DNA from: Amycolatopsis methanolica 239
GTDB lineage: Bacteria > Actinomycetota > Actinomycetes > Mycobacteriales > Pseudonocardiaceae
DNA length: 64,000 nt
Assembly: GCF_000739085.1 (NCBI RefSeq)
Contig: NZ_CP009110.1
Span: 4,960,001 to 5,024,000 of the forward strand
Direction: 5' to 3'
Shown one piece after another: positions 18,885 to 31,699 of this stretch. Numbering within the stretch: the first letter of the stretch is position 1; every line of letters starts with the position of its first letter. Made by a program: the position numbers and the translations under genes. The notes beneath the pieces were generated by a model. The model made no database searches and was not told the origin of the DNA. It worked only from the letters and a program-made list of their open reading frames with translations.

Positions 18885-20080
18885 GCCGTCGCTCCGCTCA
18901 ACCGCCGCGCGGCCAGCGACGAGAGCAGCGCCGCGCCGTCGGCGACCACGCTGTCGTCGAACGATGCCTCCGGGGAATGGTTGTACGGCGCGGAGTCGGG
19001 GTCCTCGGCGAAAGTCGCCCCGAGGAACACGAACGCGCCGGGGACCCGGTCCAGCACGCGGGAGAAGTCCTCCGAGCCGGTGACCGGATCCGGCGCCTCC
19101 GTGAACCGCTCCTCGCCGAACACCTCGCGCACGGTCTCGGCGACGAACTCGTGTCCGCCCGGGTCGTTGACCGTGACCGGGTACTCGGGCGAGTAGATGA
19201 CCTCGGCTTCCAGGCCGTGAGCCGCCGCGATGTCCCGGCACAGCGGGACGGCCAGCTCCGCGACCCGTTCCCGCGCCTCCTTCGAGAAACTGCGGATGGT
19301 GGCCTCGAAGCGGGCCTCCGGCGGGATGATGTTGCGCTGGGTGCCTGCGTGGAAGGTGCCGACGGTGACCACGACCGGGTCGAACACGCTGAACCGGCGG
19401 GTGACCATCGTCTGCAGCGCGGTCACCATCTCGCAGGCGGCAGGCACCGGGTCGAGCGCCACGTGCGGCCGGGACCCGTGCCCGCCCGCGCCGAGGACGC
19501 GGACGAACAGCCCGTCGGCGGCGGCCATGATCGGGCCGGGGCGGGACACGAACCGGCCGCGCGGGATCATCGCCGACACCACGTGCAGCCCGTAGGCCTC
19601 GGCGACCGGACGGCCTGCCGCGTCCAGGACGCCTTCGGCGATCATGTGCCCGGCGCCGTCGTGGCCCTCCTCGCCGGGCTGGAACATGAACACCACGTCC
19701 CCCGCCAGGCGGTCGCGGTGCGCCGACAACAGCCGCGCGGCGCCGACGAGGCCGGCGGTGTGCAGGTCGTGCCCACACGCGTGCATCCGCCCCTCGTGCC
19801 GGGAACTGAAGGCGGCGCCGGTGTTCTCGGTGACCGGCAGCGCGTCCATGTCACCGCGCAGCAGCACCACATCGCCGTCGCCGCCCTGCCCGCGCAGCAC
19901 GGCGGTGACGGACGAGAGCCCGGTGCCGGTGCTGATCTCCAGGGGCAGCCCGTCGAGGGCCCGGAGAACCGTCTCCTGGGTGCGGGGCAGGTCGAGGCCG
20001 AGTTCGGGCACCTGGTGGAGTGCGCGCCGCAGTGCCACGAGGTCGTCGGACATCGCGTGCGCGTCTTGCCTGAGATCCAT
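18881..20080 (-). CDS. M20-family amidohydrolase/aminoacylase
   Basis: A 399-residue M20D peptidase: GDMDALPV (about 76-83), MHACGHDLHT with Cys102, His104 and His107, and FQPGEEGHDGA carrying the catalytic Glu. This resembles amidohydrolases such as hippurate or N-acyl-amino-acid hydrolases, where the Cys is a metal ligand. Start at ATG 20080 (MDLRQDAHAMSDDLVALRRALH). It overlaps the downstream amidohydrolase start by 4 bp and is divergent from an MFS transporter, suggesting an uptake-and-hydrolysis cassette. The physiological substrate is not evident. Confidence 0.85.
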   Translation of the reverse strand: MDLRQDAHAMSDDLVALRRALHQVPELGLDLPRTQETVLRALDGLPLEISTGTGLSSVTAVLRGQGGDGDVVLLRGDMDALPVTENTGAAFSSRHEGRMHACGHDLHTAGLVGAARLLSAHRDRLAGDVVFMFQPGEEGHDGAGHMIAEGVLDAAGRPVAEAYGLHVVSAMIPRGRFVSRPGPIMAAADGLFVRVLGAGGHGSRPHVALDPVPAACEMVTALQTMVTRRFSVFDPVVVTVGTFHAGTQRNIIPPEARFEATIRSFSKEARERVAELAVPLCRDIAAAHGLEAEVIYSPEYPVTVNDPGGHEFVAETVREVFGEERFTEAPDPVTGSEDFSRVLDRVPGAFVFLGATFAEDPDSAPYNHSPEASFDDSVVADGAALLSSLAARRLSGATA

Positions 20081-21554
20081 CCCGGAAGCGTAACCGGAGT
20101 GCGGGCTCTGCCCCAGCCGCGCGAAGACGCCCTCCACCGGGCGCATCCTGGCACACCGGACGAATCCGGCAACCGTTGTCAAGATCGGCTTGCGGGAGAA
20201 AACTTTCCGGCCATGACCGCCCCGCTGTCGATGACCGCCCGGCTCGACCGGTTGCCCGTGACGCGCTTCCACCGCCTGCTCATCGCCGTCGTCGGGGTGG
20301 CGACCTTCTTCGACCTCTACGACCTCTTCCTCGCCAGCACCGTGAGCACCGTGCTGTCCAAGGAGTTCGGCGTGTCCGGCGCGGCGACCAAGCCGCTGCT
20401 GGCGTCGGCCTTCCTGGGCGCCTTCGTCGGCGCGGTGACGCTCGGCAGGCTGGCCGACCGCATCGGCAGGCGGCGCGCCTTCCTGCTCACGCTCAGCGTC
20501 TACTCGCTGTTCACGCTGCTCGGCGCGTTCTCCACGGACGTCTGGATGCTGGTGGTCTGCCGGTTCGTCGCGGGCATCGGCATCGGCGCGGAACTACCCC
20601 TCGCCGACGCCTACCTGGCCGACCTGCTGCCGGCGCACGCCCGCGGCAGGGCCACCGCCTGGGCCTACACCATCGGCTTCTGTGGTGTTCCCGCCGCCGG
20701 GTTCCTCGCGCGCGGTCTGGTCGGCGAGGCGCCGCTCGGCGTCGACGGCTGGCGCTGGCTCTTCGTGATCGGGGCGCTCGGCGCGGCGATCGTGTGGGCG
20801 CTTCGCGCCGGTCTGCCCGAATCGCCCCGGTGGCTCATCGCGCAGGGACGGCACGCCGAAGCCGAGGAAGTCGTCCAGCGACTGGAAAAATCCGCACGCA
20901 CGACGCTCGACGTGCCACTGGCGAGCCACGAAGAAGCGCAGCCGCAACGGTTCCGCGCGCTGCTCCGCAAGCCGTGGCGCACGCGCACCGCGATGCTGTC
21001 CGCGTTCCAGGTCCTGCAGGTGTTCGGCTACTACGGCTTCGGCTCGCTGGTGCCGATCATCCTGACCGCCAAGGGTTTCGACGTCGCCCACTCGCTGACG
21101 TTCAGCGCCCTGTCGTTCCTGGGCTACCCGATCGGCTCCGCGTTGTCGATCCCGCTGATGGACCGCTTCCAGCGCAAGTGGCTCATCGTCGCGGCCGCGG
21201 CGGGCATGGCGGTCTTCGGGCTCGCCTTCGGCTACTCCACCGGCGGCGCGGCCATCGCGATCCTCGGCTTCTGCTACACCGCGGTCAGCAACGTGTTCTC
21301 CAACGCCTACCACGCCTACCAGGCGGAGATCTTCCCGACGAGCCTGCGCGCGTCCGCCGCGGGCTCGGCCTACTCGCTGTCCCGCCTGGCGACCGCCGCG
21401 ATGCCCTACCTGCTGCTGCCGCTGCTGGAGGCCGAGGGCGCGACCGCGGTGTTCGTGGCCGTCGCGCTGGCGATGGTGCTGCTCATCCTGATCACCGCGG
21501 TGTTCGGCCCGCGCACCACCGGCCGGTCGGTCGACGAGATCGCCGGTGAGGCGG

Positions 21555-25011
<3,457 letters not shown>

Positions 25012-25056
25012 CTGCACGCCCCGTCCGTCATGTCTTTTCTCAGTCATCAGCAAGAC

Positions 25057-25070
25057 TAGAACACGTTCTC
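25057..25070. promoter_or_regulatory. KstR operator of the hsa operon
   Basis: TAGAACACGTTCTC matches TNNAACNNGTTNNA except for the last base and has the perfect core GAACACGTTC. It lies between the upstream flavoprotein gene and hsaA, so hsaACDB-type transcription can start independently. Confidence 0.8.
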
Positions 25071-25080
25071 GTTTTTGTCA

Positions 25081-26664
25081 TCAAGCAGCCCGTCGAGCTG
25101 CGGAAATTCCCGCTCTGCGCCCGGAAAACACGCAGTCGGCAAGCGAGAGGCCGCTCACGTAGGACTTGGAACAGATTCCCACCGCGGACCGGCCCGCCGC
25201 GTACAGCCCGGCGATGCCCGCGCCGTCGGCGTCCCGCACCTGGCCGGTCGACTCGTCCACCACGAGCCCGCCGAGCGTGAGCATCGGGCAGGGGAAACCC
25301 AGGCTGGGCTTGATGGAGACGTCGATCAGCGAGAACGGCGCCGCCCGCACCGGCCGCACGTACTCGGCCGGCTTGCCGGCCGGGTCCGCGGCGCCCGAGT
25401 CCGCGGCCGCGTTGTAGGCCTCGACGGTGGCGGCCAGCCCGGCCGGGTCGACCCCGGCCTTGCGCGCCACCTCGTCCAGGGTCGCCGCGGACACCCGGCC
25501 CCGTTGCAGCAGGTAGCGGGCCTGCAGCCACTGGAACCACTGGCTCTCGCGCCGGGCGGTGCGGCGGGCCTCGGCGATCGTCTCGGCGTCGGCGAGCAGC
25601 CAGCCCTTGCCGTCGTGCTTGCCGATCATCACCTCGCCGACCGCGGCGCCGTAGCGGGACTCGTCGATGATCCGCCGCCCGTCCTGGTCGACCAGGACGC
25701 CCTTGAGCATCGCGCTGGGCGGCGTGACGAACCGCCACGCGGAGATCCGGTGCATCTCGCCGGTCGCCGCCCCGACCGCGGTGCCGAGCCCGATGCCGGA
25801 ACCGTCGTCGGCGATCGTGCCCAGCGCCAGCCCGCCGCGGTAGGCCGGGGCGTGCTCACGCACGAGCTCGCGGTTGAAGATGAACCCGCCCGCCGCGATC
25901 ACGACCCCGCGCCGGGCGGTCAGTTCCACCTCGCGCGCGTACCGCCGTTCCAGCCGCTCGATCCGGTGCTGCAGTGCCTTGCGCACGCTCGGCACGTAGA
26001 TCCCGGGCTTCGCGGCGTACCGCGCCATGCGGGCGTGCGCGGCGCGGACCCGGGCGGGCGCGTCGCGCATCGTGCGGGCCCGGACACCGCTCACGACGCC
26101 GTCCTCGACGATCAGCGACTCGACCCCGGTGCCGGGCAGGACGCGCACCCCGCGGTCGCGTGCCGCCTGGGCCAGCCGGGCGAACAGCAGCTTGCCCGAC
26201 GTGCCCGGGCCCTTCGTGCGGTGCCCGCGCGCGGCCGGTTTGGCCAGGTCGCGGAACCCGCCGGCGGACTCGCTGCCCGAGTAGTACAGGTAGTGGTCGT
26301 CGTTGGGGTAGGACGTCTTGTACGGACACAGGCTGCCCTCGAACGGCACGCCGTTGCGCTCCAGCCACTCGATCATCGCCGGGCTGGAGTCGCAGAAGCG
26401 CCGCAGCGTCTCCTCCGACACCGCCTCGCCGACCTCGAGCCGCAGGTAGTCGTACATCGCGTCGACGGAGTCGCCGACCCCGGCCTCCCGCTGCTGGGCG
26501 GTGCCCCCACCCGCGTAGACGATGCCGCCGCTCAGCGCGGTCGCCCCGCCACCGCCGAAGCGGTCCAGCACGAGCACGTCCGCGCCCGCGTCGGCGGCCT
26601 CGATCGCCGCACAGGCGCCGGCCGCCCCGAACCCGATCACGATCACATCCGCCGTCTGGTTCAC
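25081..26664 (-). CDS. KstD-like FAD-dependent steroid dehydrogenase, substrate uncertain
   Basis: A 527-residue flavoprotein of the succinate-dehydrogenase/ketosteroid-dehydrogenase family. The FAD loop VIGFGAAGACAAIEAADAG is at residues 9-27, GVVIAAGGFIFN is the second FAD-contact region, and GLYAAGRSAVGICSKSY is the C-terminal signature. It differs from classical KstD, which is encoded next to it, and could act on a 5-alpha or later steroid intermediate. GTG at 26664 is the start. It is divergent from kstD with two KstR boxes between, and is followed by hsaA after 69 bp, so regulation by KstR is likely. Confidence 0.8.
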   Translation of the reverse strand: MNQTADVIVIGFGAAGACAAIEAADAGADVLVLDRFGGGGATALSGGIVYAGGGTAQQREAGVGDSVDAMYDYLRLEVGEAVSEETLRRFCDSSPAMIEWLERNGVPFEGSLCPYKTSYPNDDHYLYYSGSESAGGFRDLAKPAARGHRTKGPGTSGKLLFARLAQAARDRGVRVLPGTGVESLIVEDGVVSGVRARTMRDAPARVRAAHARMARYAAKPGIYVPSVRKALQHRIERLERRYAREVELTARRGVVIAAGGFIFNRELVREHAPAYRGGLALGTIADDGSGIGLGTAVGAATGEMHRISAWRFVTPPSAMLKGVLVDQDGRRIIDESRYGAAVGEVMIGKHDGKGWLLADAETIAEARRTARRESQWFQWLQARYLLQRGRVSAATLDEVARKAGVDPAGLAATVEAYNAAADSGAADPAGKPAEYVRPVRAAPFSLIDVSIKPSLGFPCPMLTLGGLVVDESTGQVRDADGAGIAGLYAAGRSAVGICSKSYVSGLSLADCVFSGRRAGISAARRAA

Positions 26665-26681
26665 ACCCGCTACCCTAGAAC

Positions 26682-26695
26682 TGAAACACGTTCTC
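26682..26695. promoter_or_regulatory. KstR operator, one mismatch
   Basis: TGAAACACGTTCTC differs from TNNAACNNGTTNNA only at the last base. It lies 17 bp upstream of the KstD-like flavoprotein GTG. Confidence 0.78.
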
Positions 26696-26738
26696 GTCTA
26701 TCGTGACCGACAAGGCGGCGAACAGGCGCTCAGCGAAG

Positions 26739-26752
26739 TGGAACACGTTTCA
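26739..26752. promoter_or_regulatory. KstR operator of kstD
   Basis: TGGAACACGTTTCA matches TNNAACNNGTTNNA fully and ends 11 bp before the kstD ATG, with the AGCGGAGGTGGC ribosome site directly after it. Confidence 0.85.
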
Positions 26753-26763
26753 GCGGAGGTGGC

Positions 26764-28431
26764 ATGACCGACGAGTTCGACGTCGTGGTGGTCGGCAGCG
26801 GCGCCGCCGGCATGACCGCCGCCCTCACGGCCGCCGACGCCGGCCTCTCCGTGGTGGTGATCGAGAAGGCCCCCAAGTTCGGCGGGTCCACGGCCCGATC
26901 GGGTGGCGGGGTGTGGATCCCGGGCAACGAGGCATTGTGCGCGGCCGGTGTGGCGGACACGCCGGAGGCGGCGCGGGCCTACCTCGACGCCATCGTCGGT
27001 GACGTCGTGCCGGCCGAGCTGCGTCAGGCGTTCCTCGACCACGGCCCCGAGGTGGTGTCGTTCGTGCACCGGGTCACGCCGCTGCGACTGCAGTGGGTGC
27101 CCGGCTACTCCGACTACCACCCCGAAGCCCCCGGCGGGCGGGCCGGCGGCCGGTCGGTCGAGCCGAAACCGTTCGACGGCAAGCTGCTCGGCGACGAACT
27201 GGGCAACCTGGAACCGCCCTACAGCGGGGCGCCGCTGGGCGTGCCGATCACCCAGGCGGACTACCGCTGGCTGAGCCTGCTCGCCCGGCACCCCAAGGGC
27301 GCGCTGCGGGTCCTGCGCATCGGCGGGCGCTGGCTCACCGGGCTGGCCCGCGGCAAGCGTTTGCTGTCGATGGGCCAGGCGCTGGCCGCCGGGCTGCGCG
27401 CCGGGCTGCTCCGCGCCGACGTGCCGGTGTGGCTGGAGACCCCGTTGACCGACCTGGTGACCGAGGACGAGCGGGTCACCGGGGTGGTGGTCCGGCGCGA
27501 CGGGCGCGCGGAAACCGTGCGGGCACGTCTGGGGGTCGTGCTCGCCGCGGGCGGGTTCGAGCACAACGAGGAGATGCGCGCGAAGTACCAGCGCAGCCCC
27601 ATCGGCACCGAGTGGACCGTCGGCGCGAAGGCCAACACCGGCGACGCGATCCTGGCCGGGTTCAAGCTCGGCGCGTCGGTCGCCCTGATGGACGACGCCT
27701 GGTGGGGCCCGACGATCCCGCTGACCGGCGGGCCGTGGTTCGCCCTCGCCGAGCGGTCCCGGCCGGGCTGCATCCTCGTCAACGCGCGCGGCGAGCGGTT
27801 CGTCAACGAGTCCGCGCCCTACGTCGAGGCCGTGCACGCGATGTACGGGCCGGGCGACGGGCCCGGTGAGAACATCCCCACCTGGCTGATCTTCGACCAG
27901 CGCTACCGCGACCGGTACATGTTCACCGGCGTCGGGCCGCGGCAGAAGCTGCCCGGCCGCTGGTTCAAGGCCGGGATCGTGGCCAAGGCGCCCACGCTGG
28001 GCGAACTGGCCGCCCGCATCGAGGTGCCGACCGCGGCCCTGGAGTCGACCGTCGAGCGGTTCAACGGCTTCGCCCGGCGCGGTGTAGACGTGGACTTCCG
28101 GCGCGGGCGCAGCGCCTACGACCACTACTACGGAGACCCCCGCCACAAGCCGAACCCCAGCCTCGGCCCGCTCGACAAGGCCCCGTTCTACGCGGTCAAG
28201 ATCGTGCCCGGCGACCTGGGCACGAAAGGCGGGCTGCGCACCGACACCCACGCCCGCGTGCTGCGCGAGGACGGGTCGGTGATCCCCGGGTTGTACGCGG
28301 CCGGGAACACCAGCGCCGCGGTCATGGGACACACCTACGCCGGGCCGGGCGCCACGATCGGGCCCGCGATGGTCTTCGGGTTCCTTGCCTCACGCCACCT
28401 GGCCACCCAGAATCGCACTGGAGGTCGATGA
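26764..28431 (+). CDS. kstD: 3-ketosteroid delta-1-dehydrogenase KstD
   Basis: A 555-residue FAD enzyme very like Rv3537. The FAD loop VVVGSGAAGMTAALTAADAG is at residues 8-27; GGSTARSGGGVWIP and WVPGYSDYHPEAPGG contribute active-site residues, and GNTSAAVMGHTYAGPGATIG carries the C-terminal catalytic Tyr and Gly. It introduces the C1-C2 double bond; with KshAB this opens ring B. First gene of kstD-kshA-small protein-kshB-hydratase, with the kstD stop overlapping the kshA start. Confidence 0.95.
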   Translation: MTDEFDVVVVGSGAAGMTAALTAADAGLSVVVIEKAPKFGGSTARSGGGVWIPGNEALCAAGVADTPEAARAYLDAIVGDVVPAELRQAFLDHGPEVVSFVHRVTPLRLQWVPGYSDYHPEAPGGRAGGRSVEPKPFDGKLLGDELGNLEPPYSGAPLGVPITQADYRWLSLLARHPKGALRVLRIGGRWLTGLARGKRLLSMGQALAAGLRAGLLRADVPVWLETPLTDLVTEDERVTGVVVRRDGRAETVRARLGVVLAAGGFEHNEEMRAKYQRSPIGTEWTVGAKANTGDAILAGFKLGASVALMDDAWWGPTIPLTGGPWFALAERSRPGCILVNARGERFVNESAPYVEAVHAMYGPGDGPGENIPTWLIFDQRYRDRYMFTGVGPRQKLPGRWFKAGIVAKAPTLGELAARIEVPTAALESTVERFNGFARRGVDVDFRRGRSAYDHYYGDPRHKPNPSLGPLDKAPFYAVKIVPGDLGTKGGLRTDTHARVLREDGSVIPGLYAAGNTSAAVMGHTYAGPGATIGPAMVFGFLASRHLATQNRTGGR

Positions 28432-29564
28432 TGACTGAAGTCCGCACGATCGCCGCGGGTGCGCCGCCGGCGCGGTTCGCGCGCGGCTGGCACTGCCTGG
28501 GGCTGGCCGAGACGTTCCGCGACGGGAAACCGCACGCCGTCAACGCGTTCGGCACCAAGCTCGTGGTGTTCGCAGGCGAGGACGGCAAGCTCAACGTCCT
28601 GGACGCCTACTGCCGCCACATGGGCGGCGACCTGAGCCAGGGCAGCGTCAAGGGCAACGAGGTGGCCTGCCCGTTCCACGACTGGCGCTGGGGCGGCAAC
28701 GGCAAGTGCGTGTCGATCCCCTACGCCAAACGGGTTCCGCTGCGTGCCCGCACCCGGTCGTGGATCACGCTGGAGGAGAACAAGCAGCTCTTCGTGTGGC
28801 ACGACCCGCAGGGCAACCCGCCGCCGCCGGACGTCGTGATCCCGCGCATCGACGGCATCTTCAGCGGCGAGTGGAGCAACTGGACCTGGGACTCGGTGCT
28901 GATCGAGGGGTCCAACTGCCGCGAGATCATCGACAACATGGTCGACATGGCCCACTTCTTCTACATCCACTACGCGTTCCCGACGTACTTCAAGAACGTG
29001 TTCGAGGGCCACATCGCCACGCAATACCTCAACACCAAGGGACGGCCGGACGTCGGGATGGCGTCCAACTACGGCGGCGAGGACAACCTGCTGCGCTCGG
29101 AGGCCTCGTACTTCGGGCCGTCATACATGATCAACACGCTGCTCAACACGTACAAGGGCTTCGAGATCGAGAACGTGCTGATCAACTGCCACTACCCGGT
29201 CACGCCGACCTCGTTCGTGCTGCAGTGGGGCGTCAGCGTGAAGAAGCTGCCGGGCGTGTCGGACGAGCAGGCGGACAAGATCGCGGGCAAGTTCGCCAAG
29301 AGCATCGGCGTGGGTTTCCTGCAGGACGTGGAGATCTGGAAGAACAAGACCCGCATCGACAACCCGCTGCTGTGCGAGGAGGACGGCCCGGTCTACCAGC
29401 TGCGCCGCTGGTACGAGCAGTTCTACGTGGACGTCGAGGACGTCACCGAGGACATGACGCGGCGCTTCGAGTTCGAGGTGGACACCACCAAGGCCAACGA
29501 GGTGTGGGCGCGGGAGGTGGCCGAGAACCTGGCCCGTCAGCAGGAGGCGGGGGTCGCGGGATGA
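28431..29564 (+). CDS. kshA: 3-ketosteroid 9-alpha-hydroxylase oxygenase subunit KshA
   Basis: A 377-residue Rieske oxygenase. The [2Fe-2S] ligands are Cys61, His63, Cys80 and His83 (CRHMGGDL, then CPFHDWRWG). The mononuclear iron site includes His175 and His180 in DMAHFFYIH. It hydroxylates C9 of AD/ADD; the product of KshA plus KstD collapses to 3-HSA. Two ATGs are adjacent (28428, 28431); the second has better spacing to GGAGG. Its TGA overlaps the next gene's ATG. Confidence 0.95.
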   Translation: MTEVRTIAAGAPPARFARGWHCLGLAETFRDGKPHAVNAFGTKLVVFAGEDGKLNVLDAYCRHMGGDLSQGSVKGNEVACPFHDWRWGGNGKCVSIPYAKRVPLRARTRSWITLEENKQLFVWHDPQGNPPPPDVVIPRIDGIFSGEWSNWTWDSVLIEGSNCREIIDNMVDMAHFFYIHYAFPTYFKNVFEGHIATQYLNTKGRPDVGMASNYGGEDNLLRSEASYFGPSYMINTLLNTYKGFEIENVLINCHYPVTPTSFVLQWGVSVKKLPGVSDEQADKIAGKFAKSIGVGFLQDVEIWKNKTRIDNPLLCEEDGPVYQLRRWYEQFYVDVEDVTEDMTRRFEFEVDTTKANEVWAREVAENLARQQEAGVAG

Positions 29565-29827
29565 CCACCGCCGAGTGCACCGAGTTCCTGGCAGGCGGCC
29601 TGCGGCCGCACGCGTGCGCGTCGTGCGGCACGTGGGTGCTGGTGAAGAAGAACAGCGTCAAGCACACCAGCATCCAGTGGACGACCGATGCCGGCAGCTG
29701 CCCGGTGTTCGCGCAGGAGGTGGCCGAGGGGCGCAACACCGCGCTGCTGGACACCTGTCCGAAGCTGGTGGACAGCATCGTCGCGGCGGTGCGGGACGGG
29801 GAGTTCGGGGTTCTCGATGCCGGATAG
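29561..29827 (+). CDS. 88-residue Cys-rich protein between kshA and kshB
   Basis: Starts in an ATGA overlap with the kshA stop and overlaps the kshB start by 11 bp, so it is coupled to both subunits of the 9-alpha-hydroxylase. It has five cysteines: Cys6, the pair Cys19/Cys22 (CASCGTW), Cys47 (SCPVF) and Cys66 (TCPKL). The latter four could bind zinc or an iron-sulfur centre. I know no function. M. tuberculosis has a hypothetical gene beside kshA (Rv3527), but I cannot confirm homology. Possible roles are cluster assembly, electron transfer or a small regulatory subunit. Confidence 0.8.
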   Translation: MTTAECTEFLAGGLRPHACASCGTWVLVKKNSVKHTSIQWTTDAGSCPVFAQEVAEGRNTALLDTCPKLVDSIVAAVRDGEFGVLDAG

Positions 29828-30830
29828 CTACACGCTGACCGTCGCCGAGGTGATCGCGGAAACGGCCGAGGCGTCGTCGATCGTGTTCGACGTGCCCGCC
29901 GAGCATGCTTCGAAGTTCGCGTACCGGCCGGGGCAGTTCCTGACGTTGCGCGCGGGTGATGCGGCGCGGTGCTACTCGTTGGCCAGCGCTCCGCACGAGG
30001 GCTCGCGGCTCAAGGTGACGGTGAAACGGACCGAGGGCGGGTACGGGTCGAACTGGTTGTGCGACAACGTCTCCGCCGGTTCCACTGTGGACGTCCTGGC
30101 CCCGGCTGGGGTGTTCACGCCCGAATCGCTGGACGCCGACCTGTTGTTGATGGCCGGCGGCAGCGGCATCACGCCGGTGATGTCGATCCTGAAGTCCGCG
30201 CTGGCCTCCGGCGGCGGGCGGATCGTGCTGGTGTACGCGAACCGGGACTCCCCGTCGGTGATCTTCGCGTCCGAGCTGGCCGCGCTGGCGCGGGAGCATC
30301 CGGAGCGGCTGGTGCTGGTGCACTGGCTGGAAAGCGTGCAGGGGCTGCCATCGGTGACGCAGCTGCGTGAGCTGGTCCGGCCGTACGCGGAGTTCGAGGC
30401 TTTCCTGTGCGGGCCCAAGGCGTTCATGGCGGCCGGGAAGCAGGCGTTGAAGGACCTCGGGATGCCGCGCAAGCGGATCCACCTGGAGCGGTTCGTCTCG
30501 CTGGGCGGGAACCCGTTCGAGGACAAGGCTGCCGCCGCAGCTTCGGAGGAGGCCGGGACGACCGCGCTGTCCGTCGATCTGGACGGCTCGCAGCACTCGT
30601 TCACCTGGCCGCGGCAGGAGAAGCTGCTGGACTTCCTGCTGGCCCGCGGGCTGGACGCGCCGTACTCGTGCCGCGAAGGCCAGTGCAGCGCGTGCGCGTG
30701 CCGGATCGTCTCCGGTGAAGTGAAGATGCTGAACAACGAGGTCCTGGATTCCGAGGACATCGCCGACGGCATCGTGCTGGCGTGCCAGTCGGTACCGTTG
30801 ACCGACGAGGTGTCGGTCACCTACGAGTAG
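29817..30830 (+). CDS. kshB: 3-ketosteroid 9-alpha-hydroxylase reductase KshB
   Basis: A 337-residue class IA oxygenase reductase. The FAD domain has RCYSLASAP, the NAD domain LLMAGGSGITPVMSILK, and the C-terminal plant-type ferredoxin SCREGQCSACAC with a distal Cys in VLACQS completing the four ligands. It passes NADH electrons to KshA. ATG at 29817 lies inside the end of the upstream 88-residue gene. In M. tuberculosis kshB is separate from kshA (Rv3571 and Rv3526); here they are almost adjacent. Confidence 0.94.
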   Translation: MPDSYTLTVAEVIAETAEASSIVFDVPAEHASKFAYRPGQFLTLRAGDAARCYSLASAPHEGSRLKVTVKRTEGGYGSNWLCDNVSAGSTVDVLAPAGVFTPESLDADLLLMAGGSGITPVMSILKSALASGGGRIVLVYANRDSPSVIFASELAALAREHPERLVLVHWLESVQGLPSVTQLRELVRPYAEFEAFLCGPKAFMAAGKQALKDLGMPRKRIHLERFVSLGGNPFEDKAAAAASEEAGTTALSVDLDGSQHSFTWPRQEKLLDFLLARGLDAPYSCREGQCSACACRIVSGEVKMLNNEVLDSEDIADGIVLACQSVPLTDEVSVTYE

Positions 30831-30841
30831 GAGTTGCCGCG

Positions 30842-31699
30842 TTGCCCATCGATCCCGACGTCGCCATCGGTGCCGAGCTCGACGAGCTGACGTTCGCCTG
30901 GACGCCGTCCGACGTGCTGCTCTACCACCTGGCGCTGGGCGCGGGCGCCCGGCCGGTCGATCCGCGGGAGGTGCGCTACACCTACGAGCGGGACCTGCGG
31001 GTGCTGCCGACGTTCGCGACGGTGGCGGCGAACCTGCGCATCTACGAGCCGCCCGCCGTGTCGTTCCCCGGCATCGAAGTCGATCTGGCGAAGGTGGTGC
31101 ACGGGACGCAGGCGGTGACCGTGCACCGGCCGATCCCGGTCGAGGGCAAGGCGGTCGCGCGGACGCGGATCGTGGACGTGCTCGACAAGGGCAAGGCGGC
31201 GGTGATCGTCAACGAGACGTCGGTGGTGTCGACGGACGGGGCGCCGTTGTGGACGGCGCGGTCGAGCATCTTCGCCCGCGGTGAGGGCGGGTTCGGCGGT
31301 TCGCGGGGCTCTTCCTCGCGCGTCGAACTGCCGGACCGGGAGCCGGACGCGGTGATCGACACGCCGACGCTGCCGCAGCAGGCGCTGATCTACCGGCTGT
31401 GCGGCGACCGGAACCCGCTGCACATCGACCCGGAGTTCGCCCGGTCGGCGGGGTTCGAGGCGCCGATCCTGCACGGGCTGTGCACGTACGGGATGGTCGC
31501 CAAGGGCGTCACGGACGCCATGCTGGACGCCGACGTCACGCGCGTCGGGTCGTTCTCCGCGCGGTTCGCGGGCATCGTGCTGCCCGGGGAGACGTTGCGG
31601 ACACGGGTGTGGCGGACGGACGAGGGCCTGGCGCTGACGACGACGGCCGTGGAGCGGAACGCGCCGGTGCTGGCGGACGCCCTGCTCACAAGCCGCTGA
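30842..31699 (+). CDS. MaoC-type 2-enoyl-CoA hydratase (Rv3538-like)
   Basis: A 285-residue double hot-dog hydratase with the hydratase-2 motif YRLCGDRNPLHIDPEFARSAGFEAPILHGLC in the second half (about residues 183-213; Asp and His there are catalytic). Length and placement behind kstD match Rv3538, a steroid-CoA hydratase/hydroxyacyl enzyme of cholesterol side-chain oxidation. The likely start is TTG at 30842 with TAGGAG 8 bp upstream. Its 3' end overlaps the next gene on the opposite strand by 14 bp. Confidence 0.85.
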   Translation: MPIDPDVAIGAELDELTFAWTPSDVLLYHLALGAGARPVDPREVRYTYERDLRVLPTFATVAANLRIYEPPAVSFPGIEVDLAKVVHGTQAVTVHRPIPVEGKAVARTRIVDVLDKGKAAVIVNETSVVSTDGAPLWTARSSIFARGEGGFGGSRGSSSRVELPDREPDAVIDTPTLPQQALIYRLCGDRNPLHIDPEFARSAGFEAPILHGLCTYGMVAKGVTDAMLDADVTRVGSFSARFAGIVLPGETLRTRVWRTDEGLALTTTAVERNAPVLADALLTSR

